Of a stretch of DNA of 64,000 nucleotides, positions 49,780 through 61,549 are shown piece after piece. Where the stretch lies: positions 434,001-498,000 of the forward strand of contig NZ_JAUSXL010000002.1 in the NCBI RefSeq assembly GCF_030815975.1, given 5' to 3'. How positions within the stretch are numbered: the stretch's first letter is position 1; every line of letters begins with the position of its first letter. The stretch is from Variovorax paradoxus. GTDB lineage: Bacteria; Pseudomonadota; Gammaproteobacteria; Burkholderiales; Burkholderiaceae_C. Made by a program: the position numbers and the translations under genes. Below the pieces are notes generated by a model. It ran no database searches and had not been told where the DNA came from. It saw only the letters and a list, made by a program, of their open reading frames with translations.

Positions 49780-51042
49780 GTGAAGTTACCGTCGTCGCTG
49801 CCGACGATCGGCATCGACTTCGGCACCTCCAACTCCGCCGTGGCCTGCCGGGTCGACGGCGCGGCCCGGCTGCTGCCCATCGAGGGCGCGGCCACCACGC
49901 TGCCGACCGCGATCTTCTTCAACGCCGAAGACCGCACGACCCATTTCGGCCGTGAAGCCGTCGCGCTCTACCTGGCGGGCGTCGAAGGCCGCCTGATGCG
50001 CTCGCTCAAGAGCCTGCTCGGCAGCGCGCTGATGCAGGAGAAAACGGCTGTCTACGACGGCCTCGTGAGCTTCGAGGACATCATCGCGCGCTTCCTGCGC
50101 GAACTCGCCGTGCGGGCGGGCCGCGAGCTGGGCCGGGTGCCGGAGCGCGTGGTCATCGGCCGGCCCGTGCACTTCGTGGACGACGATTCCAAGCGGGACG
50201 AACGCGCGGAAGAAAGCCTGCGCCACGCGGCGCGTGCGGCCGGGTTCCGCGACGTCGCCTTTCAGCTCGAGCCGATTGCAGCGGCCTTCGACTACGAACA
50301 GCGCATTGCCAAGGAATCGCTGGTGCTGATCGTCGACGTCGGCGGCGGCACCTCCGACTTCACCGTCGTGCGCGTTGGTCCGGACCGTGCCGCACGCGAA
50401 GACCGCAGCGGCGACGTGCTGGCCACCAGCGGCGTGCACATCGGCGGCACCGACTTCGACCAGCGCCTGAACCTCGACCGCGTCATGCCGGCGTTCGGCT
50501 TTCGCCACACGGGTGCGCAGGGGCGCGAAGTGCCGAGCAAGGTGTTCTTCGAGCTTTCGTCCTGGCACCTGATCAACTGGCTCTATGCCGCCAAGGCTGT
50601 GCGGCAGGCGAAGGACTTGCGCACGAGCTACAGCGACACGCGGCTGCACGACCGGCTGATGGCGGTGCTGGAAGAGCGCCACGGCCACCGCATCGCCAGC
50701 GAGGTCGAGCAGGCGAAGATCGATGCCTCGGTGAACGATGCGCCCACCACCATCGACCTCTCGTGCGCCGAACCGGGCCTGGCCGCCTCGCTCTCGCCCG
50801 CCGACATGGCGCAGCAGCTTTCTCCATTGCTCGAAAACGTGATTGCCTGCGCGCATGCCTGCGTCAAGCGCGCCGGGCTGCGCAGCGGCGATCTCGACGC
50901 CATCTACCTGACGGGCGGCTCTTCGGCCCTGCGGCCGTTCCAGCAGGCCTTGCGCAGGAGCTTCGCCGGCGTGAACCTCGTCGAGGGCGATCTGTTCGGC
51001 GGCGTGGCGACCGGGCTCGCCTGCGCGGGACCGGTGGCATGA
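49780..51042 (+). CDS. Hsp70 family (YegD-like) protein
   Basis: An actin/Hsp70-type ATPase without the C-terminal substrate domain, about 420 residues. The phosphate-1 motif is IGIDFGTSNSAVACRVDG, phosphate-2 is LIVDVGGGTSDFTVVRVG, and the adenosine region is DAIYLTGGSSALRPFQQALR; E. coli YegD is similar. GTG at 49780 has AGGGA 9 nt upstream, while TTG at 49774 overlaps lysS. It overlaps the next gene by 4 nt (ATGA), which suggests functional coupling to that metalloprotease-like protein. Confidence 0.85.
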   Translation: MKLPSSLPTIGIDFGTSNSAVACRVDGAARLLPIEGAATTLPTAIFFNAEDRTTHFGREAVALYLAGVEGRLMRSLKSLLGSALMQEKTAVYDGLVSFEDIIARFLRELAVRAGRELGRVPERVVIGRPVHFVDDDSKRDERAEESLRHAARAAGFRDVAFQLEPIAAAFDYEQRIAKESLVLIVDVGGGTSDFTVVRVGPDRAAREDRSGDVLATSGVHIGGTDFDQRLNLDRVMPAFGFRHTGAQGREVPSKVFFELSSWHLINWLYAAKAVRQAKDLRTSYSDTRLHDRLMAVLEERHGHRIASEVEQAKIDASVNDAPTTIDLSCAEPGLAASLSPADMAQQLSPLLENVIACAHACVKRAGLRSGDLDAIYLTGGSSALRPFQQALRRSFAGVNLVEGDLFGGVATGLACAGPVA

Positions 51043-51578
51043 AATACCTCGCGGGCTACCCACCCGCACTGCTCGCGCAGGTTCAGCAGCTGGTCGCCAC
51101 CGAAGGGCTCGCGCCCTTGCTGCAGAAGCGCTATCCCGGCCCCCTTCACGAGGTGCAGACGGACCGGGCGCTCTACGACTACGTGAGCGAGCTCAAGAGC
51201 GATTTCATGCGCAAGGCCCCGCCGCTGTCCAAGGTGGCGTTCGACAGCAAGCTGCATGTGATCCGTAACGCGCTCGGCACGCACACCACCGTTTCGCGCG
51301 TGCAGGGCAGCAAGCTCAAGACCAAGCGCGAAATCCGGGTGGCGAGCCTGTTCAGGGAAGTGCCGCTGGAATGGCTGCGCATGATCGTGGTCCACGAGCT
51401 CGCGCACATGAAGGAGCGGGACCATGACAAGAGCTTCTATGCGCTCTGCGAGCACATGGAACCGGACTATCACCGGCTCGAATTCGACGTACGGCTGTAC
51501 CTGACGCACCTGGATTCGGGCGGCGAGCGCCTGTGGGCGAGCGCGCTGCCGGGTCCGGCCCCGGGCACCGCGCCGTAG
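51039..51578 (+). CDS. YgjP-like metallopeptidase domain protein (M48-related)
   Basis: A 179-residue protein with the zinc motif HELAHMKERDHDKSFYALCE and the following YHRLEFDVRLYLTH, the YgjP/UPF0758-like pattern of M48-type gluzincins without membrane segments. It starts inside the last codons of the Hsp70-like gene. Substrate is unknown. It converges with nagZ with an 11-nt space. Confidence 0.85.
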   Translation: MKYLAGYPPALLAQVQQLVATEGLAPLLQKRYPGPLHEVQTDRALYDYVSELKSDFMRKAPPLSKVAFDSKLHVIRNALGTHTTVSRVQGSKLKTKREIRVASLFREVPLEWLRMIVVHELAHMKERDHDKSFYALCEHMEPDYHRLEFDVRLYLTHLDSGGERLWASALPGPAPGTAP

Positions 51579-51589
51579 CCAGTCGCCCC

Positions 51590-52696
51590 TCAGCCGTCGC
51601 CGTGCGGCGCTGCGAGCCCGGCCTGCGCGAGCACCTGCCGGGCGTATCCATAGCCCGCCGAATCGACCAGCGCGTTCCAGCCGAGCGGCGGCGCTTGCGG
51701 CAGCAGCGCCCGGCGACGTGCCTCGCTCTTCGCATCGGGCTGCCAGCGCCCTGCCCCGGCCGCCGCGGCAACGCCATCGAGCAGTTCGTCGAGGGGCCGG
51801 CCATCGCCGATGCTCTGGTTGCACAGCATCGCCAGATCGCAGCCCGCGCCGAGTGCCGCCAGCGCGGCATCGGCATAGCTCAGCAGTTCGCCGCCGATGT
51901 AGCGCCCCGCCTCCATGCTGAGGTCATCGCTGAAGATGGCGCCATCGAAGGCAAGCCGGTTGCGCAGGATGTCTTTCAGCCACCTGGACGAAAAGCCCGC
52001 GGGCCGCTTGTCGACCTTCGGATAGATCACGTGCGCCGGCATCACCGCCGTGAGGGTGCCCGCGAGCCAGTCGTAGGGCCGTGCATCGTCGGCCAGGATG
52101 GCCTTGAGGCCGCGCCGGTCGACCGGAATTTCCACGTGCGAATCGGCACTGACGAAGCCATGCCCCGGAAAGTGCTTGCCGCAGTTGCGCATGCCCATCT
52201 GCAGCATGCCGTGCATCGCGCTCTTGGCAAGCAGCGCCACCACGCGCGGGTCGCGGTGAAAGCTGCGGTCGCCGATCACGCTGCTGCCACCGAAGTCCAG
52301 GTCGAGCACCGGCGCAAAGCTGAAGTCGACGCCGCAGGCGCGCAGTTCGGCGGCAAGCACCTGGCCGGTTGCCGTTGCGGCCTGTGTGGCGCGCATCGCA
52401 TCGCGCATCCACAGCTCGCCCAGCGCGCGCATCGAGGGCAGCCGCGTGAAGCCGTCGGTGCGAAAGCGCTGCACGCGGCCGCCTTCGTGGTCCACGCAGA
52501 TCAGCAGGTCGGGGCGGATGGCCTTGATCTCGGCATTGAGCGCGCTCATCTGCGCACGGTCCTGCCAGTTGCGGGCGAAATGGATCACGCCGCCGACCAG
52601 GGGGTTGGCGATGCGCCGGCGGTCGGCGTCGTTCAGCCCGGTGGCCGCCACGTCGATGATCAGCGGCGCGTGGGAACGGGCGGGCCCGGCGGTCAT
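51590..52696 (-). CDS. nagZ: beta-N-acetylhexosaminidase
   Basis: Cytosolic glycoside hydrolase family 3 enzyme that trims GlcNAc from anhydro-muropeptides during cell-wall recycling, 368 residues. [20 protein letters not shown], the catalytic loop [18 protein letters not shown] and the nucleophile region [18 protein letters not shown] are visible. The start MTAGPARSH overlaps the acpS stop by 4 nt (ATGA). Confidence 0.95.
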   Translation of the reverse strand: MTAGPARSHAPLIIDVAATGLNDADRRRIANPLVGGVIHFARNWQDRAQMSALNAEIKAIRPDLLICVDHEGGRVQRFRTDGFTRLPSMRALGELWMRDAMRATQAATATGQVLAAELRACGVDFSFAPVLDLDFGGSSVIGDRSFHRDPRVVALLAKSAMHGMLQMGMRNCGKHFPGHGFVSADSHVEIPVDRRGLKAILADDARPYDWLAGTLTAVMPAHVIYPKVDKRPAGFSSRWLKDILRNRLAFDGAIFSDDLSMEAGRYIGGELLSYADAALAALGAGCDLAMLCNQSIGDGRPLDELLDGVAAAAGAGRWQPDAKSEARRRALLPQAPPLGWNALVDSAGYGYARQVLAQAGLAAPHGDG

Positions 52697-53085
52697 AGTT
52701 TCTCCACCACCACGAAACTCGCGGCATATTCGGTTTCGTCGGTCACGGTGACATGGGCCGTGAGGCCCCTGGCCTCGAACCATTCCTTGAGTTCGCCGTG
52801 CAGCACGATGATGGGCTTGCCGCTGCGCAGGTTGGCGATCTCGCACAGGCGCCACGTCATCGGCATGCGCATGCCCAGGCCGATGGCCTTGCTGAAGGCC
52901 TCCTTGGCGGAAAAACGCGTGGCCAGATAGCTCAGGCCGCGCTTGGGCCAGCGCTCGCTGCGGGCCTTCCAGACCGCGAATTCGGCGTCGCTCAGCACCC
53001 GGTGGGCAAAGCGCTCGCCCTGGCGCTCGAACGTGGCGGCGATACGCCGCAGGTCGCAGATGTCGGTGCCGATGCCGTAGATCAT
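52693..53085 (-). CDS. acpS: holo-ACP synthase
   Basis: Transfers phosphopantetheine from CoA to acyl carrier protein, 130 residues. [20 protein letters not shown] carries the metal-binding Asp, and [20 protein letters not shown] the Lys/Glu of the active site. It follows pdxJ by 13 nt, the common beta- and gammaproteobacterial order pdxJ-acpS. Confidence 0.95.
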   Translation of the reverse strand: MIYGIGTDICDLRRIAATFERQGERFAHRVLSDAEFAVWKARSERWPKRGLSYLATRFSAKEAFSKAIGLGMRMPMTWRLCEIANLRSGKPIIVLHGELKEWFEARGLTAHVTVTDETEYAASFVVVEKL

Positions 53086-53098
53086 GCCGATCCCGCGC

Positions 53099-53863
53099 TC
53101 ACTGCGCCTCTTGGATGCAGCGCAGGTATTCCTTGGTGGTGGCGGCATAGCCGAGTTCGAGCGCATCGGCGATGAAGGCATGCCCGATGGAAACTTCCCG
53201 GACACCGCGCACCGCGCGCAGGAACGCCGTGAGGTTGTCGCGGCTCAGGTCGTGGCCTGCATTGAGGCCGAGCCCCGCCGCTTGCGCCGCGCGCGCCGCT
53301 TCGACATAGCGCGCGAGCACGGCCTGCTCGCCCGGCGTGCCGCGCGATGCGGCATAGCCTTCGGTATAGAGCTCGACGCGATCGGCGCCCACCGCCTTGG
53401 CCGCGGCCATCATCTCGGGAATGGGGTCCATGAAGAGGCTCACACGCACGCCCAGGGCTTGGGCCTCGGCAATCAGCGGGCGCAGGCGGTCGGCGTCTTC
53501 GGGGAAGCTCCAGCCATGGTCGCTGGTCGACTGGGTTTCGCTGTCGGGCACGAAGGTGGCCTGGTGCGGCTTCAGCGCGCGCACGAAGTCCATCAGGTTG
53601 TGGAAAGGGTTGCCTTCGATGTTGAACTCGATCGCGGGCCAGTCCGTGGCCAGCAGCGCGGCGAGGTCGCTCACGTCGTGCGGCCGGATGTGGCGCTCGT
53701 CGGGCCGCGGGTGCACGGTGATTCCCTGCGCTCCGGCCGCAAGGCAGGCCTTGGCGGCGGTGAGCACGCTCGGAATGCCGAGCGCACGCGTGTTGCGCAC
53801 CAGGGCCACCTTGTTGAGGTTGACCGACAGCGAGGTGGTAGCGGATTGGCCTGGAGTGCTCAT
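53099..53863 (-). CDS. pdxJ: pyridoxine 5'-phosphate synthase
   Basis: Last ring-forming step of vitamin B6 synthesis, TIM barrel, 254 residues. [20 protein letters not shown] starts the barrel; [20 protein letters not shown] includes the active-site His and Arg; LYTEGYAAS and [13 protein letters not shown] hold further catalytic residues. Start [10 protein letters not shown] overlaps the recO stop by 4 nt. Confidence 0.96.
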   Translation of the reverse strand: MSTPGQSATTSLSVNLNKVALVRNTRALGIPSVLTAAKACLAAGAQGITVHPRPDERHIRPHDVSDLAALLATDWPAIEFNIEGNPFHNLMDFVRALKPHQATFVPDSETQSTSDHGWSFPEDADRLRPLIAEAQALGVRVSLFMDPIPEMMAAAKAVGADRVELYTEGYAASRGTPGEQAVLARYVEAARAAQAAGLGLNAGHDLSRDNLTAFLRAVRGVREVSIGHAFIADALELGYAATTKEYLRCIQEAQ

Positions 53864-54633
53864 AGGGCTTGCAAATCTCTCATCATCTGCCGCGTGCGCA
53901 GCGTGGACACCCCGCAATGGTAGTTGAGCAGCACGCGCAGCTGGTTTCGAAGGGCGCTGTTGCTGCCGGCATTCATGGTGGCAATCTCGCGCAGCGTGGC
54001 CGTGAAGGGTGCGCGGTCGTCGAGCACGCCCTGCAGCGACTGCCAGTCGGCGCCGGCCAGCGCCGCCTCGTCCTCGCCCGCCAGCCGCAGGCCGGCTTCG
54101 GGCACCAGGCTGTAGCGGGCATCGGCCACGAGCGGCTCGAGCGTGAGGGTCTGGGCGTCGAGCGACGGCAACAGGCCCACTGCGCGCAGCAGCAGCAACT
54201 CGAAGGCGCGCAGCGCCGCGGCCTGGGTGGCGGCCTGGGCGCCGGCGTGGTCGCCCGCCAGCACCTGCACCACGCCCGCATAGGCATCGAACAGCGCCTC
54301 GTGGGCATCGTCCCGCGCCAGCAGGCGCAGCAGCAGTTCGTTGACGTAGTAGCCCGAGAGCAGCGCCTCGCCGGTCGGCATGACATGGCCGCCCATCCAC
54401 TCGGCGCCCTTGAGCGTGCGGATCTCGGCGTCGCCGCCGTAGTTGAGCTGCAAGGGCTGCAACGGCAGCAGCACCGGCCTGAAATTGGAGCTCGGCCGCT
54501 TCGCTCCCTTGGCCACCAGCGCGATGCGCCCGTGGTGGCGGGTAAACACCTCGAGGATCAGGCTCGACTCGCTCCAGTCGTAGCGATGGAGCACATAAGC
54601 CGGTTCGTGCGAAACGCGGTGGGCAGTTGCCAC
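53860..54633 (-). CDS. recO: DNA repair protein RecO
   Basis: Mediator of RecA loading in the RecFOR pathway, 257 residues. The N-terminal OB-fold reads [20 protein letters not shown] and [20 protein letters not shown]; helices follow, with [20 protein letters not shown]. One nucleotide separates it from era. Confidence 0.93.
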   Translation of the reverse strand: MATAHRVSHEPAYVLHRYDWSESSLILEVFTRHHGRIALVAKGAKRPSSNFRPVLLPLQPLQLNYGGDAEIRTLKGAEWMGGHVMPTGEALLSGYYVNELLLRLLARDDAHEALFDAYAGVVQVLAGDHAGAQAATQAAALRAFELLLLRAVGLLPSLDAQTLTLEPLVADARYSLVPEAGLRLAGEDEAALAGADWQSLQGVLDDRAPFTATLREIATMNAGSNSALRNQLRVLLNYHCGVSTLRTRQMMRDLQAL

Positions 54634-54634
54634 T

Positions 54635-55600
54635 TCATTCGTAGCCGAACGAGCGCACGCGGGCTTCGTCGTCGGCCCAGCCGGACCGCACCTTGACCCA
54701 CAGTTCGAGGAACACCTTGGCGTCGGCCAGCTTTTCGAGCTCGACCCGGGTTTCCATGCCGATGCGCTTGATGCGCTCGCCCTTGTCGCCGATCACCATG
54801 GCCTTGTGGCCGTCGCGCTCCACCACGATGGTGGCCGCGATGCGCAGCAGGCGCTTCTGGCCCTTCTTCTGGGGCGGTTCTTCCTCGAACTTGTCGATGA
54901 TCACGGTCGAGGTGTAGGGCAGTTCGTCGCCGGTCAGGCGGAACAGCTTCTCGCGCACCAGCTCGCCCGCGAGGAATTTCTCGCTGCGGTCGGTGAGCTC
55001 GTCCTCGGCATAGAACCAGGGCTGTTCGGGCAGGTATTTCTCGCAGATGCCGAACAGGCGTTCGACGTCCTTGGCATTCTTGGCCGACATCGGCACGAAC
55101 TCGGCGAAGGCGTGCTTCGCCTGCATGGTCTGCAGCCAGGGCGCGATGTCGCCGCGGCGGTGCACGTTGTCGAGCTTGTTGGCCAGCAGCACGGTGGGAA
55201 TGCCCTTGCCCAGCAGCTTGAGCACCCGCTCGTCGGCCGGCGTGAAGCTGCCCGCCTCGACCACGAAAAGAATCAGGTCCACATCGCCGACCGCGCCCTG
55301 CACGGTCTTGTTGAGCGATTTGTTCAGCGCGTTGGCATGCAGGGTCTGGAAACCCGGCGTATCGACGAACACGAACTGCGTGGCCCCCAGCGTGCGCATG
55401 CCCGTGATGCGGTGCCGCGTGGTCTGCGCCTTGCGCGAGGTGATGCTGATCTTCTGGCCCACCAGCGCATTGAGCAGCGTCGATTTGCCCACGTTGGGCT
55501 TGCCGACAATGGCGATCAGGCCGCAGTGCCGAGGGCCGCTTGCGCCCGTATCGCCTGCCGGGCCCTGGGAGTCTGCTGCTGAATTGATAGCGTCGTTCAT
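54635..55600 (-). CDS. era: GTPase Era
   Basis: 16S rRNA-binding GTPase for 30S maturation, 321 residues. G1 is [17 protein letters not shown]2 near [13 protein letters not shown]3 DTPGFQ, G4 NKLD and G5 near SAKNAKD; the C-terminal KH domain carries [21 protein letters not shown]-terminal extension before GLIAIVGK is about 27 residues. Confidence 0.96.
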   Translation of the reverse strand: MNDAINSAADSQGPAGDTGASGPRHCGLIAIVGKPNVGKSTLLNALVGQKISITSRKAQTTRHRITGMRTLGATQFVFVDTPGFQTLHANALNKSLNKTVQGAVGDVDLILFVVEAGSFTPADERVLKLLGKGIPTVLLANKLDNVHRRGDIAPWLQTMQAKHAFAEFVPMSAKNAKDVERLFGICEKYLPEQPWFYAEDELTDRSEKFLAGELVREKLFRLTGDELPYTSTVIIDKFEEEPPQKKGQKRLLRIAATIVVERDGHKAMVIGDKGERIKRIGMETRVELEKLADAKVFLELWVKVRSGWADDEARVRSFGYE

Positions 55601-55607
55601 TCTGATT

Positions 55608-56294
55608 TCACGCGGCCCCGCGTGCCTTGAGCCGGATCAACATGGCCGCCGCGGCAGCCTGCTCGCCGGCACGTCGCGAACCACCGATGCCGCGTTCGCG
55701 CAGGCCCAGCTCCGGCACCTCGCACTCGACATCGAAAGTCTGCTTGTGCGCTGCGCCGAGCGTGGCCGCCACGCGGTACGCCGGCAGCTTCATTTTGTGA
55801 CCCTGCAGCCATTCCTGCAATTCGGTCTTCGGATCCTTGGCCACCGCATCCATGCGCGGATTGATTTCGACCGACTCGTAGAGCCGCCGCACCAGCGCCT
55901 CGGCGGCCGAAAAGCCGGCATCGAGGTAGACCGCGCCGATCAGCGCTTCGAGCGCGTCGGCCAGGATCGAGGGCCGGTTGGGCCCGCCGGAGCGCGCCTC
56001 GCCTTCGCCAAGGCGCAGCAATGGCGACAGCTGCAGTTCCAGCGCCAGGCGATGCAGTGTGTCCTGCTTGACCAGGTTGGCCCGCACGCGCGACAGGTCG
56101 CCCTCGGGCAGCGCCGAAAGACGGATGTAGAGCAGGTGCGATACCGCGAGATTGAGCACCGAGTCGCCGAGGAATTCGAGGCGCTCGTTGTGGTCGGCCG
56201 AAAAACTGCGGTGCGTGAGCGCGAGCTGAAGCAGCCGCGGATCGGAGAACGAATGCTTGAGGCGCTCCTGCAGCGCCGTGAGGCCGCCGTCCAC
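55608..56294 (-). CDS. rnc: ribonuclease III
   Basis: Double-stranded RNA endonuclease for rRNA and mRNA processing, 228 residues. The catalytic signature is [20 protein letters not shown], with Glu and Asp metal ligands; the C-terminal dsRBD contains [15 protein letters not shown] and [20 protein letters not shown]. The GTG start ([16 protein letters not shown]) gives the usual length; the frame is open far upstream over DUF4845 but without homology. Confidence 0.93.
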   Translation of the reverse strand: MDGGLTALQERLKHSFSDPRLLQLALTHRSFSADHNERLEFLGDSVLNLAVSHLLYIRLSALPEGDLSRVRANLVKQDTLHRLALELQLSPLLRLGEGEARSGGPNRPSILADALEALIGAVYLDAGFSAAEALVRRLYESVEINPRMDAVAKDPKTELQEWLQGHKMKLPAYRVAATLGAAHKQTFDVECEVPELGLRERGIGGSRRAGEQAAAAAMLIRLKARGAA

Positions 56295-56311
56295 CTTGCG
56301 TGTCGCCGCGT

Positions 56312-56680
56312 TCAGCGGGTCTGGCCCTTGTACTTGAGCACCAGGTAGGCCGGCCCGAACAAGGGGATCTCGCGCTCGTAGGCATACGACACGACCACCT
56401 TCTCGCCGACCTTCTTGATGTCGAGGTCCTTGCCCGAGACCGACTGGAAGTCGTCGATGGCCTGGGCCCGATCGAAGATGGCGCGCACTTCGGGCACGGT
56501 GGTGCCTTCCTTGGCCTTGTTGGCGGCCTTGTCGATGGCCTGCCATTCGATCAGCGTCGGGATGACCTGCGCGACGACGACGCCGACGCAAGCCAGCACC
56601 ACGGCGACAAACACCAGACCGATGAACGAGATGCCGCGCTGATGCGCGGCCCTGCTGCGGATGGACCGATTTGTTCTCAT
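56312..56680 (-). CDS. DUF4845 domain-containing protein
   Basis: A 122-residue membrane protein with an N-terminal basic segment and one helix ([20 protein letters not shown]), then a small domain with [20 protein letters not shown] and [15 protein letters not shown]. The family is found between lepB and rnc in many beta- and gammaproteobacteria. Its role is unknown. Confidence 0.9.
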   Translation of the reverse strand: MRTNRSIRSRAAHQRGISFIGLVFVAVVLACVGVVVAQVIPTLIEWQAIDKAANKAKEGTTVPEVRAIFDRAQAIDDFQSVSGKDLDIKKVGEKVVVSYAYEREIPLFGPAYLVLKYKGQTR

Positions 56681-56711
56681 GCCCTCTTACCCCTCGAACA
56701 ATGCTGACTGC

Positions 56712-57677
56712 TTATTGGAATGGACCGATGCGACCCAGGTCGCCGAAGTTCATCCAGACGAAGAACGCCCTGCCCACGATGTTCTTGTCCGGAACGAATC
56801 CCCAGAAACGGGAGTCCGCCGAATTATCGCGGTTGTCGCCCATCATGAAGTAGTTGCCGGCCGGCACCTTGCACACCACGCCTTCGACGGAGTAGCGGCA
56901 GTTCTCGCGGTACGGAAAGTCGGTGGCGCCCTGGACGAAAGCCGGACCGGCGTCGTCGTTGAGCAGCCTGTGCTGCTTGCCCCCGAGGTCTTCGGTGAAC
57001 TGCCTGAGCAGGCGCATCGACTCGCTGTCGAGGTAGTCGGGCATCGGGTTCTTGGAAACCGGCTGGCCGTTGATGGTGAGCTTCTTGTTCAGGTAGGCCA
57101 CTTCGTCGCCCGGGACGCCGACCACGCGCTTGATGTAGTCCATGCTCGGCTTGGGCGGATAGCGGAACACCACCACATCGCCGCGCGCCAGCGGGGTGCC
57201 GTCGGTGATCTTGGTATTGATGACCGGCAGGCGCAGGCCGTAGGTGAACTTGTTCACCAGGATCAGGTCGCCCGTGAGCAGCGTCGGCATCATCGAGCCC
57301 GACGGAATCTTGAAGGGCTCGTACAGGAACGAGCGCAGCAGGAACACCACCAGAATCACCGGGAACAGCCCGGCCGTCCAGTCGAGCCACCACGGCTGCA
57401 TCAGCAGGCGCTCGCTGGCCTTGGCGTCGGCGGTGTCGACCTGCGTGATCCCCTGCCCGGCCAGGCGCGCGTTGCGCTCGCTCAGCGAGCTTTCGAGCGC
57501 TGCGGCGGTGCGCTCGCGCCGGGGCAGGAAGTAGAAGCGCTCGGCCAGCCAGTACAGGCCGGTGACCACCGTGGCCAGGAACAGCAGGAGCGCGAAATTG
57601 CCCTCGATGGCACCAAAGTACCAGGCACCGACATAGCCGGCGAAGGCCGCAAGGACCAGGGAAGTGATGAATGCCAT
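56712..57677 (-). CDS. lepB: signal peptidase I
   Basis: Inner-membrane protease that removes Sec/Tat signal peptides, 321 residues. Two N-terminal helices (FITSLVLAAFAGYVGAWYF and FALLLFLATVVTGLYWLAE) and a further one near ILVVFLLRSFLYEPF precede the catalytic Ser in PSGSMMPTLLTGD and Lys in YIKRVVGVPGD; MMGDNRDNSADSRFWGFV is the C-terminal family box. Start MAFITSLVL is used, 8 nt after lepA. Confidence 0.96.
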   Translation of the reverse strand: MAFITSLVLAAFAGYVGAWYFGAIEGNFALLLFLATVVTGLYWLAERFYFLPRRERTAAALESSLSERNARLAGQGITQVDTADAKASERLLMQPWWLDWTAGLFPVILVVFLLRSFLYEPFKIPSGSMMPTLLTGDLILVNKFTYGLRLPVINTKITDGTPLARGDVVVFRYPPKPSMDYIKRVVGVPGDEVAYLNKKLTINGQPVSKNPMPDYLDSESMRLLRQFTEDLGGKQHRLLNDDAGPAFVQGATDFPYRENCRYSVEGVVCKVPAGNYFMMGDNRDNSADSRFWGFVPDKNIVGRAFFVWMNFGDLGRIGPFQ

Positions 57678-57685
57678 GTTTGAGA

Positions 57686-59497
<1,812 letters not shown>

Positions 59498-59552
59498 CAA
59501 CGGGAACGCTTAAGTACTTGAATTGGCTCGTGCGCAGAGTGCGACAGGCAAG

Positions 59553-59583
59553 AAAAAAGGGCGCGTCTTCTGGAGACGCGCCC
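59553..59583 (-). terminator. strong Rho-independent terminator upstream of lepA
   Basis: On the minus strand a perfect 10-bp stem GGGCGCGTCT/AGACGCGCCC with a 5-nt loop is followed by TTTTTT. It lies 56 nt before the lepA start, so it stops an upstream transcript, or acts as an attenuator if lepA is read from further up. Confidence 0.9.
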
Positions 59584-59705
59584 TGAACCAACAAGCAATG
59601 GCAACTGCAGTAGTTGGAACTTCATTGTAGGCAAAAAGGGAGGCACGTACATCCGGGGACAGGGTCAAAACGGGTCGTTGCAGGTCCACAACATCAAAGA
59701 TATAA

Positions 59706-59766
59706 ACAACTTATCCACAAGATCGGTGGAGCACTCCATGAACAACTTGTGGGCGATCTGTGGAGC
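59706..59766. repeat. degenerate tandem repeat with an exact DnaA-box sequence
   Basis: Unit 1 starts ACAACTT at 59706 and ends GATCGGTGGAGC at 59732; unit 2 starts ACAACTT at 59742 and ends GATCTGTGGAGC at 59766 (11 of 12 bases shared at the end). The 9-mer TTATCCACA, the E. coli consensus DnaA box, is at 59711-59719; several TCCACA and TGTGG pieces lie around it. Confidence 0.6.
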
Positions 59767-59963
59767 GCCGGTGGACTGCTGTCTGACATCTCGCATGGTG
59801 GAGGAAAGCCCTCCCCTTATGCGCGGACTCGCCGCCCAATGGCTTCTATTCTACCGAAAATCGTCCTAAGCCTCTTTATAAGTTAGTGAACACAAACAAA
59901 ACTACCTCACTTTTGGCGCAGAATTTTTTTTGAAACCGGGCGCTCCGACGTCGCAAACACCTC

Positions 59964-59999
59964 AAAAAAAGGCCCCAAACCCGAGTGACGGGTGGGGCC
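59964..59999 (-). terminator. terminator after mucD
   Basis: On the minus strand GGCCCC...GGGGCC (59999-59971, with an inner ACCCG/CGGGT stem) is followed by TTTTTTT. It lies 19 nt beyond the mucD stop. Confidence 0.85.
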
Positions 60000-60018
60000 A
60001 CTTGACGGAAAGGCCGGA

Positions 60019-61509
60019 TCAGCGTGCAGGTCGGATCAGGGCGTATTGGGCCCATTCGCCGCGGCGGAACAGCACGCTCAGCGGCTTGCCCTTGTCGGCC
60101 TTGGCGACCGCGGATTCGAATTCCTTGACGCTCGAGACCTCGATATTGCCGACGGCAAGGATCACGTCTCCTTCGCGCAGACCGGCCCTCGCGGCGGCAT
60201 CGCTTGCCGCCTCGATGCGCACGCCGCCACGCATCTTGAGTTCCTTCTTCTGGGCTTCGGTCAGGTCGCTGACCGCGAGGCCGAGCGCCTTGCCGGCCGC
60301 CGACGGCTTGGCCTGCGGCTCCTCGCGCTCGGGCTGGCGCTTGCCGGCCGGCTTGGCTTCTGCATCGCCCTCGGCCACGGTGACCGAGAGCTCGCGCGTA
60401 CTGCCGTTGCGGAACACCGTCAGCGTGTTCTTGGCGCCGGGCTTGGTGCTGGCCACCGAGCGCGACAGGTCGCTGGGCGTCTCGATGGCCTTGTCGCCGT
60501 ACTTGGTGATGATGTCGCCCTCGCGCACGCCGGCCTTGTCGGCTGCCGAACCCGGCACCACGCTGCTCACGAGCGCACCGCGCGCCTTGCCCAAGCCGAT
60601 GGATTCGGCCACGTCCTTCGAGACCGAGCCGATGGTCACGCCGATCAGCCCGCGCGAGACGCGCCCGGTGGCGCGCAGCTGGTCGCTGACGCGGATCGCC
60701 TCGTCGATCGGAATCGAGAACGAAATGCCCATGTAGCCGCCCGAGCGCGAATAGATCTGGCTGTTGATGCCCACCACTTCGCCGCGCAGGTTGATCAGCG
60801 GGCCGCCCGAGTTGCCGGGGTTGATGGCGACGTCGGTCTGGATCAGGGGCACCAGGTCGCCGGTGTCGCGCTGCTTTGCGCTCACGATGCCGGCGGTCAC
60901 GGTGTTCTCGAGGCCGAAGGGCGAACCGATGGCCATGACCCATTCGCCAACCCGCAGCTTCGAGATGTCGCCAACCTTCACCACCGGCAGGCTCGTCGCC
61001 TCGATCTTGACCACGGCGACGTCGCTGCGCTTGTCGGCACCGATCAGCTTGGCCTTGAACTCGCGCTTGTCGGTCAGCGTGACGAGGATTTCGGACGCGT
61101 CCTCGATCACGTGGGCATTGGTCATGACATAGCCGTCGGCGGACAGGATGAAGCCCGAGCCCACGCCGCGCGGACGCTCTTCCTCCTGCGGCTGCTGCGG
61201 CCGGTTCGGGCGCGGGCCTGGACGCGGGTTGCCGGGCAGCGGCTGCCCGAAGAAGCGCCGGAAGAATTCCTGCATCTCCTCGTCCATTTCGCCGCTGCCG
61301 CCGCTGGAGGTCACTTTCTCGACGGTACGGATCCCGACCACGGCCGGCCCCACCTGCTCCACGAGATCGGCGAAATCGGGCAATCCGCGCGCCTGCGGCG
61401 TCTGTGCACTGGCCGGCGCGGCCGGCAGGAAACCCACGGCTGCCGAACAGGCCACGCCGAATGCGAAGAGATAGGAACGAAGCTTGTGTCCCTCGACTTT
61501 GAACATCAT
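60019..61509 (-). CDS. mucD: periplasmic serine endoprotease DegP/MucD-like
   Basis: Envelope protease of the HtrA family, 496 residues. A signal peptide (LRSYLFAFGVACSAAVGFLP with ASAQ) is followed by the trypsin-like domain with the triad His in MTNAHVIEDA, Asp in KRSDVAVVKIE and Ser in AINPGNSGGPLINLRGEVV, then two PDZ domains (GLIGVTIGSVSKDVAESIGL and a second beginning near LAVSDLTEAQKKELKM). It is the last gene of the rpoE operon and has a candidate sigma-E promoter of its own. ATGs at 61509 and 61506 are both possible. Confidence 0.93.
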   Translation of the reverse strand: MMFKVEGHKLRSYLFAFGVACSAAVGFLPAAPASAQTPQARGLPDFADLVEQVGPAVVGIRTVEKVTSSGGSGEMDEEMQEFFRRFFGQPLPGNPRPGPRPNRPQQPQEEERPRGVGSGFILSADGYVMTNAHVIEDASEILVTLTDKREFKAKLIGADKRSDVAVVKIEATSLPVVKVGDISKLRVGEWVMAIGSPFGLENTVTAGIVSAKQRDTGDLVPLIQTDVAINPGNSGGPLINLRGEVVGINSQIYSRSGGYMGISFSIPIDEAIRVSDQLRATGRVSRGLIGVTIGSVSKDVAESIGLGKARGALVSSVVPGSAADKAGVREGDIITKYGDKAIETPSDLSRSVASTKPGAKNTLTVFRNGSTRELSVTVAEGDAEAKPAGKRQPEREEPQAKPSAAGKALGLAVSDLTEAQKKELKMRGGVRIEAASDAAARAGLREGDVILAVGNIEVSSVKEFESAVAKADKGKPLSVLFRRGEWAQYALIRPAR

Positions 61510-61549
61510 CGGTTTTCTTTCAAAAGAACAGAGCGGCCAAAAGAAGAGC

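Larger units (their letters stand above)
59498..60018. other. 520-nt intergenic region between mucD and lepA
   Basis: Contains two minus-strand terminators (59553-59583 and 59964-59999), a degenerate tandem repeat with an exact DnaA-box sequence (59706-59766) and a stretch noticeably richer in A and T than the rest. A TACAAT at about 59631-59626 on the minus strand could start a short transcript ending at the 59553 terminator. No convincing protein gene: the two short plus-strand frames have no recognisable similarity and begin with TTG or lack a ribosome site. Confidence 0.7.

Noticed and set aside
59614..59886. Two overlapping short plus-strand frames, 90 and 63 residues, in the mucD-lepA gap
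   Set aside because: No recognisable similarity, poor start signals, and the terminators and repeat suggest a non-coding region.
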